Of a DNA stretch of 64,000 nt, positions 48,749-58,963 are shown piece by piece. How positions within the stretch are numbered: position 1 is the first letter of the stretch; each line of letters opens with the position of its first letter. Source of the stretch: Rahnella aquatilis CIP 78.65 = ATCC 33071 (GTDB lineage: Bacteria > Pseudomonadota > Gammaproteobacteria > Enterobacterales > Enterobacteriaceae); NCBI RefSeq assembly GCF_000241955.1, contig NC_016818.1:620001-684000 (forward strand), given 5' to 3'. The notes beneath the pieces were generated by a model that worked only from the letters and a program-made list of their open reading frames with translations, had not been told where the DNA came from and did no database searches. A program made the translations under genes and the position numbers.

Positions 48749-50587
48749 TTAATCGTCCAGGAAGCTGCGCAGCACTTCGGAGCGGCTTGGGTGGCGCAGT
48801 TTACGCAACGCTTTCGCTTCGATCTGACGGATACGTTCACGGGTAACGTCGAACTGTTTGCCCACTTCTTCCAGCGTGTGGTCAGTGTTCATGTCGATGC
48901 CGAAACGCATACGCAGAACTTTCGCTTCACGTGCGGTCAGGCCAGCCAGAACGTCATGCGTTGCAGAACGCAGGCTTTCAGAAGTTGCAGAATCCAGCGG
49001 CAGCTCGAGGGTGGTATCCTCGATGAAATCACCCAGATGCGAATCTTCATCGTCGCCGATTGGCGTTTCCATGGAGATTGGCTCTTTCGCAATTTTCAGC
49101 ACTTTGCGGATTTTGTCTTCCGGCATCAACATACGTTCAGCCAGCTCTTCCGGCGTCGGCTCGCGGCCCATCTCTTGCAGCATCTGACGGGAAATACGGT
49201 TGAGTTTGTTAATGGTCTCAATCATATGCACCGGGATACGGATGGTACGCGCCTGGTCGGCGATAGAGCGGGTGATAGCCTGACGGATCCACCAGGTTGC
49301 ATAAGTCGAGAACTTATAACCACGGCGATATTCAAACTTATCAACGGCTTTCATCAGGCCGATGTTACCTTCCTGGATCAGGTCAAGGAACTGCAGACCA
49401 CGGTTGGTGTATTTCTTCGCGATAGAAATAACCAGACGTAAGTTTGCTTCAACCATCTCTTTTTTCGCGCGACGGGCTTTCGCTTCGCCGATCGACATGC
49501 GACGGTTGATGTCTTTAACCTGTTCGATAGTCAGGCCAGTCTCTTCTTCGATCTGACGTAGTTTCATCAGGCCGCGCTGTACGTCTTCGGTGACTTCTTT
49601 CAGCTTCTCAGACCAGGGTTTACCCATTGCCAGAGCCGCATCAAACCAGGTATCGCTGGTTTCGTTACCGGCGAACAGATTGACGAAGTTTTTCTTCGGC
49701 ATTTTGCACTGTTCAACGCACACTTTCATGATCAGACGTTCCTGAGCACGAACGCGATCCATCATGGAACGCATGCTGTTAACCAGGAAGTCGAACTGTT
49801 TTGGCACTAAACGGAACTGTTTGAACACATCGGACAGCTTCAGGATTTCTTCTGCTGCGCTCTTGTGGCTACGACCGTTTTTCTTGATGACCAGACGTGT
49901 CGCTTCATGCTGTTCACGCAGTTCGGTGAACTTCTGGCGAGCCAGTTCCGGATCGATGCTGTTGTCGTCTTCAGCGTCGTCATCTTCATCTTCGTCTTCG
50001 TCGTCATCATCCTGCTCTTCAGTGGTCAGTTCAGAACCCACGTGAGTCGCAGTTGGCGCGATTTCTTCTTCAGCGTTAGGATCAACAAAACCGGTAATCA
50101 GATCAGACAGACGAACTTCGCCTGCTTCTACACGGTCATATTGCTCTAACAAATAGGTGATAGCTTCAGGATATTCAGCAACGGAGCACTGGACCTGATT
50201 GATACCGTCTTCGATACGTTTGGCGATGTCGATTTCGCCTTCACGGGTCAGCAACTCAACGGTACCCATTTCGCGCATATACATACGCACAGGGTCGGTG
50301 GTACGGCCAATTTCGGATTCAACGCTGGACAATACCTGCGCGGCCGCTTCTGCAGCGTCTTCGTCGGTATCAGGGCGGTTTTCGGCCAGCATCAAATCAT
50401 CAGCGTCCGGTGCTTCTTCAAGTACCTGGATGCCCATGTCGTTAATCATCTGGATGATGTCTTCGATCTGGTCGGAATCGACGATATCTTCCGGCAGATG
50501 GTCATTGACCTCAGCATAGGTCAGATAGCCTTGCTCCTTACCACGGGTGACAAGTAGCTTAAGCTGTGACTGCGGGTTTTGCTCCAT
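48749..50587 (-). CDS. rpoD: RNA polymerase sigma-70 factor RpoD
   Basis: Primary sigma factor. The 612 residues match E. coli (613) with region 1.1 at the N terminus, the acidic insert ([19 protein letters not shown], about 190-208), region 2 ([19 protein letters not shown]) for -10 recognition and melting, and region 4 HTH ([20 protein letters not shown]) for -35 recognition. It is the last gene of the rpsU-dnaG-rpoD macromolecular synthesis operon. The gap to dnaG is 303 bp and contains a palindromic repeat. Confidence 0.98.
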   Translation of the reverse strand: MEQNPQSQLKLLVTRGKEQGYLTYAEVNDHLPEDIVDSDQIEDIIQMINDMGIQVLEEAPDADDLMLAENRPDTDEDAAEAAAQVLSSVESEIGRTTDPVRMYMREMGTVELLTREGEIDIAKRIEDGINQVQCSVAEYPEAITYLLEQYDRVEAGEVRLSDLITGFVDPNAEEEIAPTATHVGSELTTEEQDDDDEDEDEDDDAEDDNSIDPELARQKFTELREQHEATRLVIKKNGRSHKSAAEEILKLSDVFKQFRLVPKQFDFLVNSMRSMMDRVRAQERLIMKVCVEQCKMPKKNFVNLFAGNETSDTWFDAALAMGKPWSEKLKEVTEDVQRGLMKLRQIEEETGLTIEQVKDINRRMSIGEAKARRAKKEMVEANLRLVISIAKKYTNRGLQFLDLIQEGNIGLMKAVDKFEYRRGYKFSTYATWWIRQAITRSIADQARTIRIPVHMIETINKLNRISRQMLQEMGREPTPEELAERMLMPEDKIRKVLKIAKEPISMETPIGDDEDSHLGDFIEDTTLELPLDSATSESLRSATHDVLAGLTAREAKVLRMRFGIDMNTDHTLEEVGKQFDVTRERIRQIEAKALRKLRHPSRSEVLRSFLDD

Positions 50588-50890
50588 AAGACGGTATCCA
50601 CACTTCAGAGTATTTGGGTTGGTGTCGGTCGGGTAACATCGCCAACAATAACGTTAGGGGCGTTTATTGTGCCGCGGCCCACCAGGGCGGCTCTGCGCAG
50701 GGCCGTGCCCCGCTTTTTATCGGCACTTAAGCCGTGTTTTCTGTTTTACCCGTCATACTTCGAGACGCAGATGCGTTGGCTGCTCTTATTACCCGAATCG
50801 CTTACCTGTGTAAGCTCATCGGGACTCTTCGTTTGCCGCCTTCCTGCAACTCGAATTATTCAGGGTAAATATATGTTCTTGTTATAAATA
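50588..50890. other. dnaG-rpoD intergenic region
   Basis: This 303-bp gap has the palindromic repeat at 50747-50867 next to dnaG and GC-rich sequence (about 50660-50730, including CGGCCCTGCGCAGAGCCG on the minus strand) that can fold near the rpoD leader. In E. coli this region holds an RNA-processing site and heat-inducible promoters lie within dnaG. No promoter was assigned here. Confidence 0.5.
50747..50867. repeat. YPAL/ERIC-like palindromic repeat between dnaG and rpoD
   Basis: A 121-bp imperfect palindrome. The left end TACCCGTCATACTTCGAG corresponds to the inverse of the right end (TACCCTGAATAATTCGAG on the other strand), continuing through GATGCGTTGGC against GGAAGGCGGC. The centre, CGCTTACCTGTGTAAGCTCA, resembles the core of enterobacterial ERIC/YPAL repeats. 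Related elements are at 10190-10277 and 54333-54450. Transcribed, it would fold into a long hairpin upstream of rpoD. Confidence 0.75.
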
Positions 50891-52639
50891 TTAACTCTTT
50901 CTCGCTAACACCTGATTCAGGGAACTGACTTCGGTCCGTTCCTCAGGACTCAGGCCGTGCGTCCTGGCTTTTGCAATCAAAGTTTCAAGCCGCTGCTCTA
51001 AAATCGAGTCATACAGGCTGGCTAACGTGGCGCGAAATTCCTCCTCGACCATGTCCTCTACGATCATGTGGTTCCATGTCGCCAGAGTTTCAAGCTGTTG
51101 GTAGAACTTATTGTCGCGATAAAGTTCCAGTAACTGGCCCGTTGTCAGCCCCGGCTGGGCTAAGCAAGTGGTCACTAACTCCCTGAAAAGATCCAGCCCT
51201 GGTTGCTTCGCTTGCTCCAAACCTTGCAGTGAGGGTATAAGTGTAGCCAGTTGTGGATTTTGTACCAGTAACCCTATAAGTATACGCATGGTTGTGCGTT
51301 TTAGCTGGGGCGCCTGATAGACATTGCTACTTTCTGCCTGTTTAGGCATCAGCTTTTCCAACTGGCTGTCATCCAAAATACCGAGCTTATTCCCTAACTG
51401 CTGACGCAAATACATCCGTAACGTTTCACCGGGAACCTGACGGATCAGCGGCAATGCCAGCATACTCAATTTGGTGCGCCCGTCAGGGCTGCTCAAATCT
51501 ACCTGTGGCAACAGCGAATCAAACAGGAAAGTGGACAGCGGCATGGCCTGTTCCATTCGTTGTTCGAACACTTCTTTGCCTTCTTTACGCACCAGCGTGT
51601 CCGGATCTTCGCCGTCGGGTAAAAACATAAAACGCAACTGACGGCCATCATTGAGATACGGTAATGCCGTTTCCAGGGCACGCCATGCGGCTTCACGTCC
51701 CGCGCGGTCACCGTCGTAACAGCAAACGATGTTATCTGTGCTGCGGAACATCAGCTGAATATGATCAGCGGTTGTGGATGTGCCCAATGAGGCAACGGCG
51801 TAATCAATGCCGAACTGCGCCAGTGCGACGACATCCATATACCCTTCAACCACCAGCAAACGCGCCGGCGTCGGATGCTTTAACTGTGCTTCATACAGGC
51901 CATACAACTGGCGGCCTTTATGGAAAATTTCGGTTTCCGGTGAGTTCAGGTATTTCGGCGTATCATTGCCGAGAACCCTGCCGCCAAAGGCAATCACGCG
52001 GCCACGCTTATCGCGGATAGGAAACATCACCCGTTCGCGGAAACGATCATAGCTGCGGCCATTGTCATTGGTGACCAACATACCGGCATCAATCAGAGAC
52101 GCTTTATCATCGGCATTTTTACCGAAACGCTTTAATGCGTTGTCCCAACCCGGTGGGGCGAAACCAATGGCGAAATGACTGATGACGTCTTCACTTAAAC
52201 CGCGCCGGGCAAGATATTCCCGTGCGGGAGCTCCTGCAGGCTGTTTAAGTGATTGCTGATAGAACTCGCTAAGCGGTGCCATCAACTGGTAGAGGCTTTG
52301 ACGCTGATGACGCTCCATCTGGCTTGGACCGATGCCTGCTTCGTACGGCACTTCCAAACCCTGCATTGTCGCCAGTTCCTCAATGCTTTCGACAAACTCA
52401 AGCCTGTCATAGTTCATCAGGAAATCGACGGCGTTGCCGTGGGCACCACAGCCGAAACAGTGATAAAACTGCTTATCGCCATTTACGGTAAATGAGGGTG
52501 TTTTCTCATGGTGGAAAGGGCAGCACGCGTGATAATTTTTACCCTGTTTCTTGAGCTTTACCCGAGCGTCGATCAAATCGACGATATCGATGCGAGCCAG
52601 CAAGTCATTGATAAATACGCGCGGAATTCTCCCAGCCAT
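50891..52639 (-). CDS. dnaG: DNA primase
   Basis: Makes RNA primers for the lagging strand. The 582 residues contain the N-terminal zinc finger (CPFHHEKTPSF with CFGCGAHGN, about 40-64), the TOPRIM core (VVEGYMDVVALA with Glu near 265, and CYDGDRAG near 310) and a C-terminal DnaB-binding domain that is less like E. coli. Start MAGRIPRVF at 52639 equals the E. coli start; a 20-codon upstream extension is in frame but lacks support. It lies between rpsU and rpoD. Confidence 0.97.
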   Translation of the reverse strand: MAGRIPRVFINDLLARIDIVDLIDARVKLKKQGKNYHACCPFHHEKTPSFTVNGDKQFYHCFGCGAHGNAVDFLMNYDRLEFVESIEELATMQGLEVPYEAGIGPSQMERHQRQSLYQLMAPLSEFYQQSLKQPAGAPAREYLARRGLSEDVISHFAIGFAPPGWDNALKRFGKNADDKASLIDAGMLVTNDNGRSYDRFRERVMFPIRDKRGRVIAFGGRVLGNDTPKYLNSPETEIFHKGRQLYGLYEAQLKHPTPARLLVVEGYMDVVALAQFGIDYAVASLGTSTTADHIQLMFRSTDNIVCCYDGDRAGREAAWRALETALPYLNDGRQLRFMFLPDGEDPDTLVRKEGKEVFEQRMEQAMPLSTFLFDSLLPQVDLSSPDGRTKLSMLALPLIRQVPGETLRMYLRQQLGNKLGILDDSQLEKLMPKQAESSNVYQAPQLKRTTMRILIGLLVQNPQLATLIPSLQGLEQAKQPGLDLFRELVTTCLAQPGLTTGQLLELYRDNKFYQQLETLATWNHMIVEDMVEEEFRATLASLYDSILEQRLETLIAKARTHGLSPEERTEVSSLNQVLARKS

Positions 52640-52774
52640 AAGCCCCTTACTCACTAGCCTATAAACGAGAACAAGCCGCGCATTCCTTTCGGAAAGCACG
52701 GCCTTCGTATGCTACTACGCAGTCTGCGCGTTCTTAATATTGCAAATCACGCGATTTGGGGTTGCCCCCGAAGA

Positions 52775-53044
<270 letters not shown>

Positions 53045-53306
53045 TCAAAATGGTGCGGAATTTTACTCCAATTCGCCTCGTCTTGTAAAGCATAACGGCA
53101 AATTGAAACAGGCGCTTTCTGCAACCCTTCTGCAACATTGTGCGCTCGCTTTTGCGTCGGGCGGCGATTATATACCAATCAATCGAAATTGCTCGACATT
53201 AATTGGCCTGTGAAACGAGGAATTCCCACTCCGGTGCAGCACCCGCAGAAGCTTGTGTGCTAAACTGCGCGCCGCGAGTTAGCGCGAAAACATGATGGAA
53301 AGAGTG

Positions 53307-54320
53307 ATGCGAGTACTGGGTATTGAAACGTCCTGCGATGAAACCGGAATTGCAGTTTATGACAGCGAAGCCGGTTTGTTAGCCAATCAGCTGTATAGTC
53401 AGGTAAAACTGCATGCAGATTACGGCGGTGTGGTGCCTGAGCTGGCATCGCGTGACCATGTACGTAAAACAGTACCCTTGATTCAGGCCGCGCTGAAAGA
53501 AGCCGGGCTGACCGCTCAGGATATCGATGGCGTGGCGTATACCGCTGGCCCTGGCCTGGTCGGGGCGTTGCTGGTGGGCGCAACCATCGGGCGTTCTCTG
53601 GCATTTGCCTGGGACGTGCCTGCGGTGCCGGTGCATCATATGGAAGGCCATTTGCTGGCACCTATGCTGGAAGATAATCCACCTGATTTCCCGTTTGTGG
53701 CGCTGCTGGTTTCCGGCGGACACACGCAGTTAATCAGCGTTACCGGGATCGGCGAATATACCTTGCTCGGCGAATCCATTGATGATGCTGCTGGTGAAGC
53801 CTTTGATAAAACAGCTAAATTACTCGGCCTTGATTATCCGGGCGGGCCATTACTGTCAAAAATGGCCGCTCAGGGCGTTGCCGGACGCTTTACCTTCCCG
53901 CGTCCGATGACCGACCGTCCGGGGCTGGATTTCAGTTTCTCCGGCCTTAAAACTTTTGCTGCCAATACCATTCGTGGCAATGACAGCGACCCTCAGACGC
54001 ACGCCGATATTGCCCGCGCTTTTGAAGATGCGGTGGTGGATACGCTGGCCATCAAATGCAAACGCGCACTGGATCAGACCGGTTTTAAACAGCTGGTGAT
54101 GGCCGGGGGCGTCAGCGCTAACCGCACATTACGCGCCAAACTGGCGGAAGTGATGGCGAAACGCGGCGGTCAGGTATTTTACGCACGTCCTGAATTTTGT
54201 ACCGATAACGGCGCGATGATCGCCTATGCGGGCATGGTGCGGCTGAAAAGCGGTGCAACGCCTGAACTAGGCGTCACCGTTCGCCCTCGCTGGCCTCTCG
54301 CTGAGCTTCCACCAGTCTGA
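53307..54320 (+). CDS. tsaD: tRNA N6-threonylcarbamoyladenosine transferase TsaD
   Basis: Catalytic subunit that moves the threonylcarbamoyl group to A37 of ANN-decoding tRNAs, with TsaB and TsaE. The 337 residues equal E. coli TsaD (Gcp/YgjD). ASKHA-fold motifs are visible: [10 protein letters not shown] at the start, the metal-binding [10 protein letters not shown] (about 110-119), VSGGHTQLI and [14 protein letters not shown] 53307 ([10 protein letters not shown]) has GGAAAGAG upstream and is preferred to ATG 53292. Divergent from rpsU, as in E. coli. Confidence 0.97.
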   Translation: MRVLGIETSCDETGIAVYDSEAGLLANQLYSQVKLHADYGGVVPELASRDHVRKTVPLIQAALKEAGLTAQDIDGVAYTAGPGLVGALLVGATIGRSLAFAWDVPAVPVHHMEGHLLAPMLEDNPPDFPFVALLVSGGHTQLISVTGIGEYTLLGESIDDAAGEAFDKTAKLLGLDYPGGPLLSKMAAQGVAGRFTFPRPMTDRPGLDFSFSGLKTFAANTIRGNDSDPQTHADIARAFEDAVVDTLAIKCKRALDQTGFKQLVMAGGVSANRTLRAKLAEVMAKRGGQVFYARPEFCTDNGAMIAYAGMVRLKSGATPELGVTVRPRWPLAELPPV

Positions 54321-54332
54321 GTCAGGCCCCTG

Positions 54333-54450
54333 CCAGTCTGAGCGGGGCTGCGACTGCGTTGCTGCATCGACCCGAAATGCTCACATACTTGAGTATGCTG
54401 CGCTTTCAGGTCTCCTGACGCCTTGTCTCGCTCCCGCTCAGTCAGGCTGG
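54333..54450. repeat. palindromic intergenic repeat after tsaD
   Basis: A 118-bp imperfect palindrome with ends CCAGTCTGAGCGGG and CCCGCTCAGTCAGGCTGG, and a centre GCTCACATACTTGAGTATGC that is itself palindromic. The layout parallels the elements at 10190 and 50747, although the arms differ, suggesting a related but separate repeat family. It lies between the tsaD stop and its terminator and contains no coding sequence. Confidence 0.7.
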
Positions 54451-54470
54451 ATGAGTTAAAAAACCAATAA

Positions 54471-54499
54471 AAAAACGACCCACATGAGGTCGTTTTTTT
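54471..54499. terminator. bidirectional terminator between tsaD and plsY
   Basis: AAAAACGACC and GGTCGTTTTTTT form a ten-pair stem around CACATGA, with A and T runs on either side. It serves the convergent tsaD and plsY genes. Confidence 0.92.
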
Positions 54500-54515
54500 G
54501 TCTGGAATGTACCGG

Positions 54516-55145
54516 TTATTCGGTCTTATCTTCTTTCGCCGCTTTACGTTTCTTCTTCAGTTTGTCCCAGATTTTTCCTTCCTGCCCACGCCACAGACGC
54601 TGAATATTGTCGTGATGGCGTAACAGGATCAGGCAGGAAAGCATGGCGACCGGGAAGGTGAACTCCGGTTTGAACCACCAGACGTAAAAAGGCGCTATCA
54701 GTGCGCTGACAATCGCGCCCAGCGAAGAATAACCGCTCAGCAGCACGGTCAGCAGCCATGTGCCGGTCATCAGGCCGGTTAAGTCCCAGCCGATAGGGGC
54801 GATAGCGCCAAACGCCGTGGCAACACCTTTGCCGCCTTTAAAATGGAAGAAGACCGGATAGATGTGGCCGAGACACGCCGCGATGGCCGTCAGGCCAAGA
54901 TACATAGGCGGAATGTTCAGGCGATATGCCAGCCAGACCGGCAACATGCCTTTGAGGACATCGAAAATCAGAACAGCCGCTGCGGCCAGACGGCCACCAA
55001 GGCGTAAAACGTTGGTGGCGCCGGGATTGCCTGAACCCGCTGTGCGCGGATCGGGTAAGCGGGCTACCCGGCAGACCAGAATCGCACTGGAAATCGAGCC
55101 GCAAAGGTAGGCGAAAATAATCATTCCAAGCGCGGTAGCACTCAT
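54516..55145 (-). CDS. plsY: acyl-phosphate glycerol-3-phosphate acyltransferase PlsY
   Basis: Inner-membrane enzyme that starts phospholipid synthesis by acylating glycerol-3-phosphate with acyl phosphate made by PlsX. The 209 residues have five hydrophobic segments and the three conserved motifs SGNPGATN (about 37-44), [12 protein letters not shown] (about 100) and HHDNIQRL near the C terminus. ATG 55145 (MSATALGMI) matches E. coli YgiH; a 30-codon extension is unlikely. Divergent from folB. Confidence 0.96.
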   Translation of the reverse strand: MSATALGMIIFAYLCGSISSAILVCRVARLPDPRTAGSGNPGATNVLRLGGRLAAAAVLIFDVLKGMLPVWLAYRLNIPPMYLGLTAIAACLGHIYPVFFHFKGGKGVATAFGAIAPIGWDLTGLMTGTWLLTVLLSGYSSLGAIVSALIAPFYVWWFKPEFTFPVAMLSCLILLRHHDNIQRLWRGQEGKIWDKLKKKRKAAKEDKTE

Positions 55146-55252
55146 AAAGCCGTTCCGTCTAATAAGGGTCGTTTTAATCGCAACATCCATGGATAATACG
55201 CATTTTCTGCTGGAAGTGGTATCCGGCTGGGCCAAAAACAGAGAATCACGTG

Positions 55253-55609
55253 ATGGATATCGTATTTATTGAGCAACTAAATGTAATCACTACCATTGGC
55301 GCTTACGAATGGGAGCAGACCATTAAACAGAAACTGGTATTCGATATCGAAATGGCCTGGGATAACCGAAAGTCCGCTGCCAGTGACGATGTGAATGATT
55401 GTTTAAGCTATGCTGACGTCAGTGATGCGGTGATCGGACATGTTTCTTCACAAAATTTTGCGCTGGTTGAACGCGTAGCGGAAGAAGTTGCGACATTACT
55501 GCTGAGCCGGTTCAATTCTCCATGGGTTCGGATTAAACTCAGCAAACCGGGCGCCGTCGCTCAGGCGGCGAATGTCGGTGTGATTATTGAGCGTGGAAAG
55601 CGTTTTTAA
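55253..55609 (+). CDS. folB: dihydroneopterin aldolase (bifunctional epimerase)
   Basis: Splits 7,8-dihydroneopterin to 6-hydroxymethyl-dihydropterin and glycolaldehyde in folate synthesis. The 118 residues match E. coli Fol[21 protein letters not shown] at the start, catalytic Glu in EQLNV region, LSYADVSD, and [21 protein letters not shown] at the end with the conserved lysine. A GTG directly precedes the ATG, but ATG 55253 is the family start. A terminator follows at 55705. Confidence 0.96.
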   Translation: MDIVFIEQLNVITTIGAYEWEQTIKQKLVFDIEMAWDNRKSAASDDVNDCLSYADVSDAVIGHVSSQNFALVERVAEEVATLLLSRFNSPWVRIKLSKPGAVAQAANVGVIIERGKRF

Positions 55610-55704
55610 ATCCGGTCATGGATACAATTTAGAAAATGCTTGTCTATTTAATGTCATAAAGAAGCGTTAAAAGGAAAGTCCGGATTGCCGGGGTTTCTTT
55701 ACTG

Positions 55705-55733
55705 AAGCGGCTCAGCATGATGCCGCTTTTTTA
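55705..55733 (+). terminator. rho-independent terminator of folB
   Basis: AAGCGGC and GCCGCTT form a seven-pair stem with a ten-nt loop, followed by TTTTTATT. It lies 96 bases after the folB stop and 60 bases before uppP, which therefore has its own promoter. Confidence 0.85.
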
Positions 55734-55792
55734 TTGTCTGTATTGTAAGCATATTTCCCATCAGCGGATCTTTTAAAGGGTAGGGTGCGATA

Positions 55793-56620
55793 ATGATCGT
55801 CGAAAGTCATTCTTTGCTTGTTGCGGCTATTTTGGGGGTGGTTGAAGGACTCACCGAGTTTTTGCCTGTTTCTTCTACCGGTCATTTGATTATTGTCGGC
55901 AATCTTCTTGGTTTTACCGGAGATACCTCAAAATCATTTGAAGTCGTTATCCAGTTAGGTTCAATTCTGGCCGTGGTCGTGATGTTCTGGCGTCGTCTGT
56001 TCAGCATGATTGGCCTGCACTTTGGTAAGCCACCCGTGCACGAAGGTACGGGTACCCGGCGTTTAAATTTACTGCATATCATTCTGGGTATGATCCCCGC
56101 AACCGTCATTGGTTTGGTGTTTCACTCACAGATTAAATCGTTATTCGAGCCGAAATTCGTCATGTATTCGCTGGTGGTAGGCGGCGTGCTGCTGATTGCC
56201 GCTGAATTGCTGAAACCCAAAAAACCGCGTGCCGAGGGGTTGGATGATATCAGTTACCTTCAGGCGTTTATGATTGGTGTTTTTCAGTGTCTGGCGCTAT
56301 GGCCGGGGTTCTCCCGTTCAGGGGCGACCATCAGTGGCGGGATGTTAATGGGGATCAGCCGTTTTGCGGCGTCTGAATTTTCATTCCTGCTGGCGGTACC
56401 GATGATGATGGGCGCGACGGCTCTGGACTTGTACAAGAGTTACAGCTTCCTGACACTGGCTGATCTGCCCATGTTCGTAACAGGTTTTGTCTCTGCGTTC
56501 ATTGTCGCGTTGATTGCGATTAAAACCTTCCTGGCCGTGATTAAACGTATTTCGTTTATCCCGTTTGCGATTTACCGTTTCTTCGTGGCAATTGCGGTGT
56601 ATTACGTCTTTATTGCCTGA
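55793..56620 (+). CDS. uppP: undecaprenyl-diphosphate phosphatase
   Basis: Integral membrane enzyme (BacA) that recycles undecaprenyl pyrophosphate to the monophosphate needed for peptidoglycan and O-antigen synthesis; it confers bacitracin resistance when abundant. The 275 residues show [20 protein letters not shown] near the N terminus and [17 protein letters not shown] near 172, the two conserved active-site motifs, with about eight membrane segments. It supplies the lipid carrier used by the WbpL-type primer enzyme elsewhere in this window. Confidence 0.97.
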   Translation: MIVESHSLLVAAILGVVEGLTEFLPVSSTGHLIIVGNLLGFTGDTSKSFEVVIQLGSILAVVVMFWRRLFSMIGLHFGKPPVHEGTGTRRLNLLHIILGMIPATVIGLVFHSQIKSLFEPKFVMYSLVVGGVLLIAAELLKPKKPRAEGLDDISYLQAFMIGVFQCLALWPGFSRSGATISGGMLMGISRFAASEFSFLLAVPMMMGATALDLYKSYSFLTLADLPMFVTGFVSAFIVALIAIKTFLAVIKRISFIPFAIYRFFVAIAVYYVFIA

Positions 56621-56640
56621 TTTTGCTTCCCTGAGGCAAT

Positions 56641-56677
56641 AAAAAGCCCCGACGGTTATTCACCGTGCGGGGCTTTT
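56641..56677. terminator. bidirectional terminator between uppP and cca
   Basis: AAAAGCCCCG-A-CGGT and ACCG-TG-CGGGGCTTTT form a long interrupted stem around a five-nt loop, with A and T runs at the ends. It serves convergent uppP and cca. Confidence 0.9.
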
Positions 56678-56696
56678 CTTATGAAAAAAGTAGCGT

Positions 56697-57932
56697 CTAA
56701 ATCGCCACGTCCTGAGTGTGTTTCCAGTCGGCCAGCGCCTGAGTGCGGCGTTTCCTGAGTTCATCACGGATAGCCATGCCCTGGAAACCCGCATCCAGAA
56801 CCTCTTTGTTTGAAACGCTGCTGGCAATTTCAAAGGCTTCGCGCAGGTAATCGCCTTGCGGATACGGGTTATTTTCAAATGTTGTACGCCCACGCGCATC
56901 GGCTTCGCTGGTCATAATCATCTGCTCAAGGCGCTGCGGTTTGCGCCACACATCAATGGTATCGAACAATTTTAACAGGGTTTCCGGACGCAGTTTATTC
57001 ACGGTATGAATCAGATCATGGAACTCCGCGACCAGTTTCGCTAAATCACGAATGTGCGTTGGCACTTTCAGCCGCTGGCAGAGTTTTTCCACCAGTTTCA
57101 CCCCTGCCGGGCCATGACCGTGATGGGCGGGCCAGAACTGAGGTGGCGTCAGCGCTTTACCCAAATCATGGCAAAGCGCCGAAAAACGCACATCGATGTC
57201 AGGCGTCAGAGTGCTGGCGATCTTCAGCGTCATCAGCGTATGTATGCCGGTATCAATTTCCGGATGCCATTTCTCTGGTGCAGGCACGCCAAATAACGCA
57301 TCGATTTCAGGGAACAACACTTTCAGGGCATCACAATCGCGCAGTACCTGGAAAAAGACCTGAGGATCCTGCGTCTGCAACGCTTTCTCGGTTTCTTTCC
57401 ACACACGCTCCGGTGTCAGGGCTTCCAGTTCGCCGCTTTCCGCCATCTGTTGCATCAGCGTCTGCGTTTCCGGGGCGACCGTGAAGCCTAAATGCGCGAA
57501 GCGTGCAGCAAAGCGGGCAACGCGCAGAACGCGCAGCGGATCCTCGCCGAAAGCATCGGAAACGTGGCGCAACAGGCGCTGTTCGATATCACGCTGGCCG
57601 TGGTAAGGATCGAAAAGTTCGCCGTCCTGATTTTTAGCGATGGCATTGATGGTCAGATCCCGACGCATCAGATCCTGTTCCAGCGTGACATCCGGCGCGG
57701 CATAACAGGTAAAACCATTATAACCGGAGCCAGATTTCCGCTCAGTACGGGCCAGCGCATATTCATCGTGCGTGACCGGATGCAGGAAGACCGGGAAATC
57801 TTTACCCACCTGCTGATAGCCATTTTCGAGCATATATTCAGGCGTTGCGCCCACCACGACCCAATCGTGTTCAGACACAGGCAGGTTTAATAAACTGTCT
57901 CGGACTGCGCCGCCGACCAGGTAAATCTCCAC
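56697..57932 (-). CDS. cca: CCA tRNA nucleotidyltransferase / phosphohydrolase
   Basis: Adds or repairs the 3' CCA of tRNA without a template. The 411 residues equal the E. coli length. [17 protein letters not shown] and DWVVVG form the nucleotidyltransferase site, [10 protein letters not shown] follows, [16 protein letters not shown] is motif D/E, and a C-terminal HD domain ([10 protein letters not shown], about 254-263) gives phosphatase activity. Start GTG 57932 has AGGAG seven bases upstream; an eight-codon longer ATG start is less likely. Confidence 0.96.
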   Translation of the reverse strand: MEIYLVGGAVRDSLLNLPVSEHDWVVVGATPEYMLENGYQQVGKDFPVFLHPVTHDEYALARTERKSGSGYNGFTCYAAPDVTLEQDLMRRDLTINAIAKNQDGELFDPYHGQRDIEQRLLRHVSDAFGEDPLRVLRVARFAARFAHLGFTVAPETQTLMQQMAESGELEALTPERVWKETEKALQTQDPQVFFQVLRDCDALKVLFPEIDALFGVPAPEKWHPEIDTGIHTLMTLKIASTLTPDIDVRFSALCHDLGKALTPPQFWPAHHGHGPAGVKLVEKLCQRLKVPTHIRDLAKLVAEFHDLIHTVNKLRPETLLKLFDTIDVWRKPQRLEQMIMTSEADARGRTTFENNPYPQGDYLREAFEIASSVSNKEVLDAGFQGMAIRDELRKRRTQALADWKHTQDVAI

Positions 57933-58063
57933 GCGATAACTCCTGAAATTAGCCAAAGGACTCTGTCTTCATCATAGCAAAGTTGCGCTGAAGATTTCCT
58001 GATTGATGGAAACACGAAAAGGCACCGAAGTGCCTTAGGGAAACGATTCAGGATGCTGAGCCT

Positions 58064-58684
58064 TCAGCTCATCCAGCGATCTTTTTTCCTGCGACGCGGA
58101 ACCAGATGTGGCAACACCAGACCCAGCACCAGACCGACACCCGCGACACCGCCTCCATACATAAACCATTGTAAAATAATGGTTCTTTGTTTGTCGTCGA
58201 GCTGTACATTCACGGCGTCAACTTTCTTCTTCGCTACGATCAGCTGATTTTTCAGGTCCTGATTTTCTTTCTTCAGGCCATCGATAATACCGTCACTGGA
58301 AGCCACTTTGGCCTGCATTTGTGCCGTGCGCTGGTTCCAGCTGGAATCAATATTGGTCAGCTTGTCGGTCAGCGTTTTCACCTGTTGTTCCAGATCCGGA
58401 ACGCGGGTACGCAGGCTCGGCACATTGCTTAACTGATCAAGCGGGATCCAGGCTGTTTTCCCTTTCGAGTCAACAATCTCACCGTATTTCGTGCTGTCGT
58501 TGACACTGCGCAGGGTGACTTCTTCACCGGCATTCAGGGTGCCTACGATGCGATACTGATTACCCGGTCCGCTGTGGATATAGGTGATCAAATCGTCGGA
58601 GATATAGCGCTTCTCATCAGCGTGAGCGCCCCATGTCATGCTTAAACCAAGCAAAGCGAAACCAATTAGGCGTAATTTCTGCAT
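58064..58684 (-). CDS. ygiM: YgiM family SH3-domain membrane protein
   Basis: A 206-residue cell-envelope protein of unknown exact role (TIGR04211 family). It has a signal peptide (KLRLIGFALLGLSMTWGAHA), a bacterial SH3 domain (about 25-90), a coiled-coil (about 95-165, EQQVKTLTDKL onward), a single C-terminal membrane segment (WFMYGGGVAGVGLVLGLVLP) and a positive end RRRKKDR. ATG 58684 was chosen over 58765 because it opens the signal peptide. Adjacent to cca as in E. coli. Confidence 0.93.
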   Translation of the reverse strand: MQKLRLIGFALLGLSMTWGAHADEKRYISDDLITYIHSGPGNQYRIVGTLNAGEEVTLRSVNDSTKYGEIVDSKGKTAWIPLDQLSNVPSLRTRVPDLEQQVKTLTDKLTNIDSSWNQRTAQMQAKVASSDGIIDGLKKENQDLKNQLIVAKKKVDAVNVQLDDKQRTIILQWFMYGGGVAGVGLVLGLVLPHLVPRRRKKDRWMS

Positions 58685-58963
58685 TATTTCATCGTTTCTT
58701 TGTGAATTTAGGGAACGTGAAGTGTGGATCCGTTTTATCGGGATACGTCTTCTGGCAACCGCCACTGTCCGGCCATTGCACTCATACAGGTACTAAAAGT
58801 TGGAGACCGATAGTAAGGGCAACAGTGTGACGACGCAATGTATAAACCGGAATGAGAACTATCTTACAATCCCGCAACATGCGGCTTGCGCGCTGTGCTT
58901 ATGATAGAATTGCAGCGACGCGTTAATCCCTTTTGGCAGCAAAGAATCGGTGTGAAGACTCAT

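Noticed and set aside
49764..50149. Plus-strand serine- or valine-rich frames opposite rpoD
   Set aside because: They are the complement of the acidic GAC/GAA-rich insert of RpoD and have no start signals.
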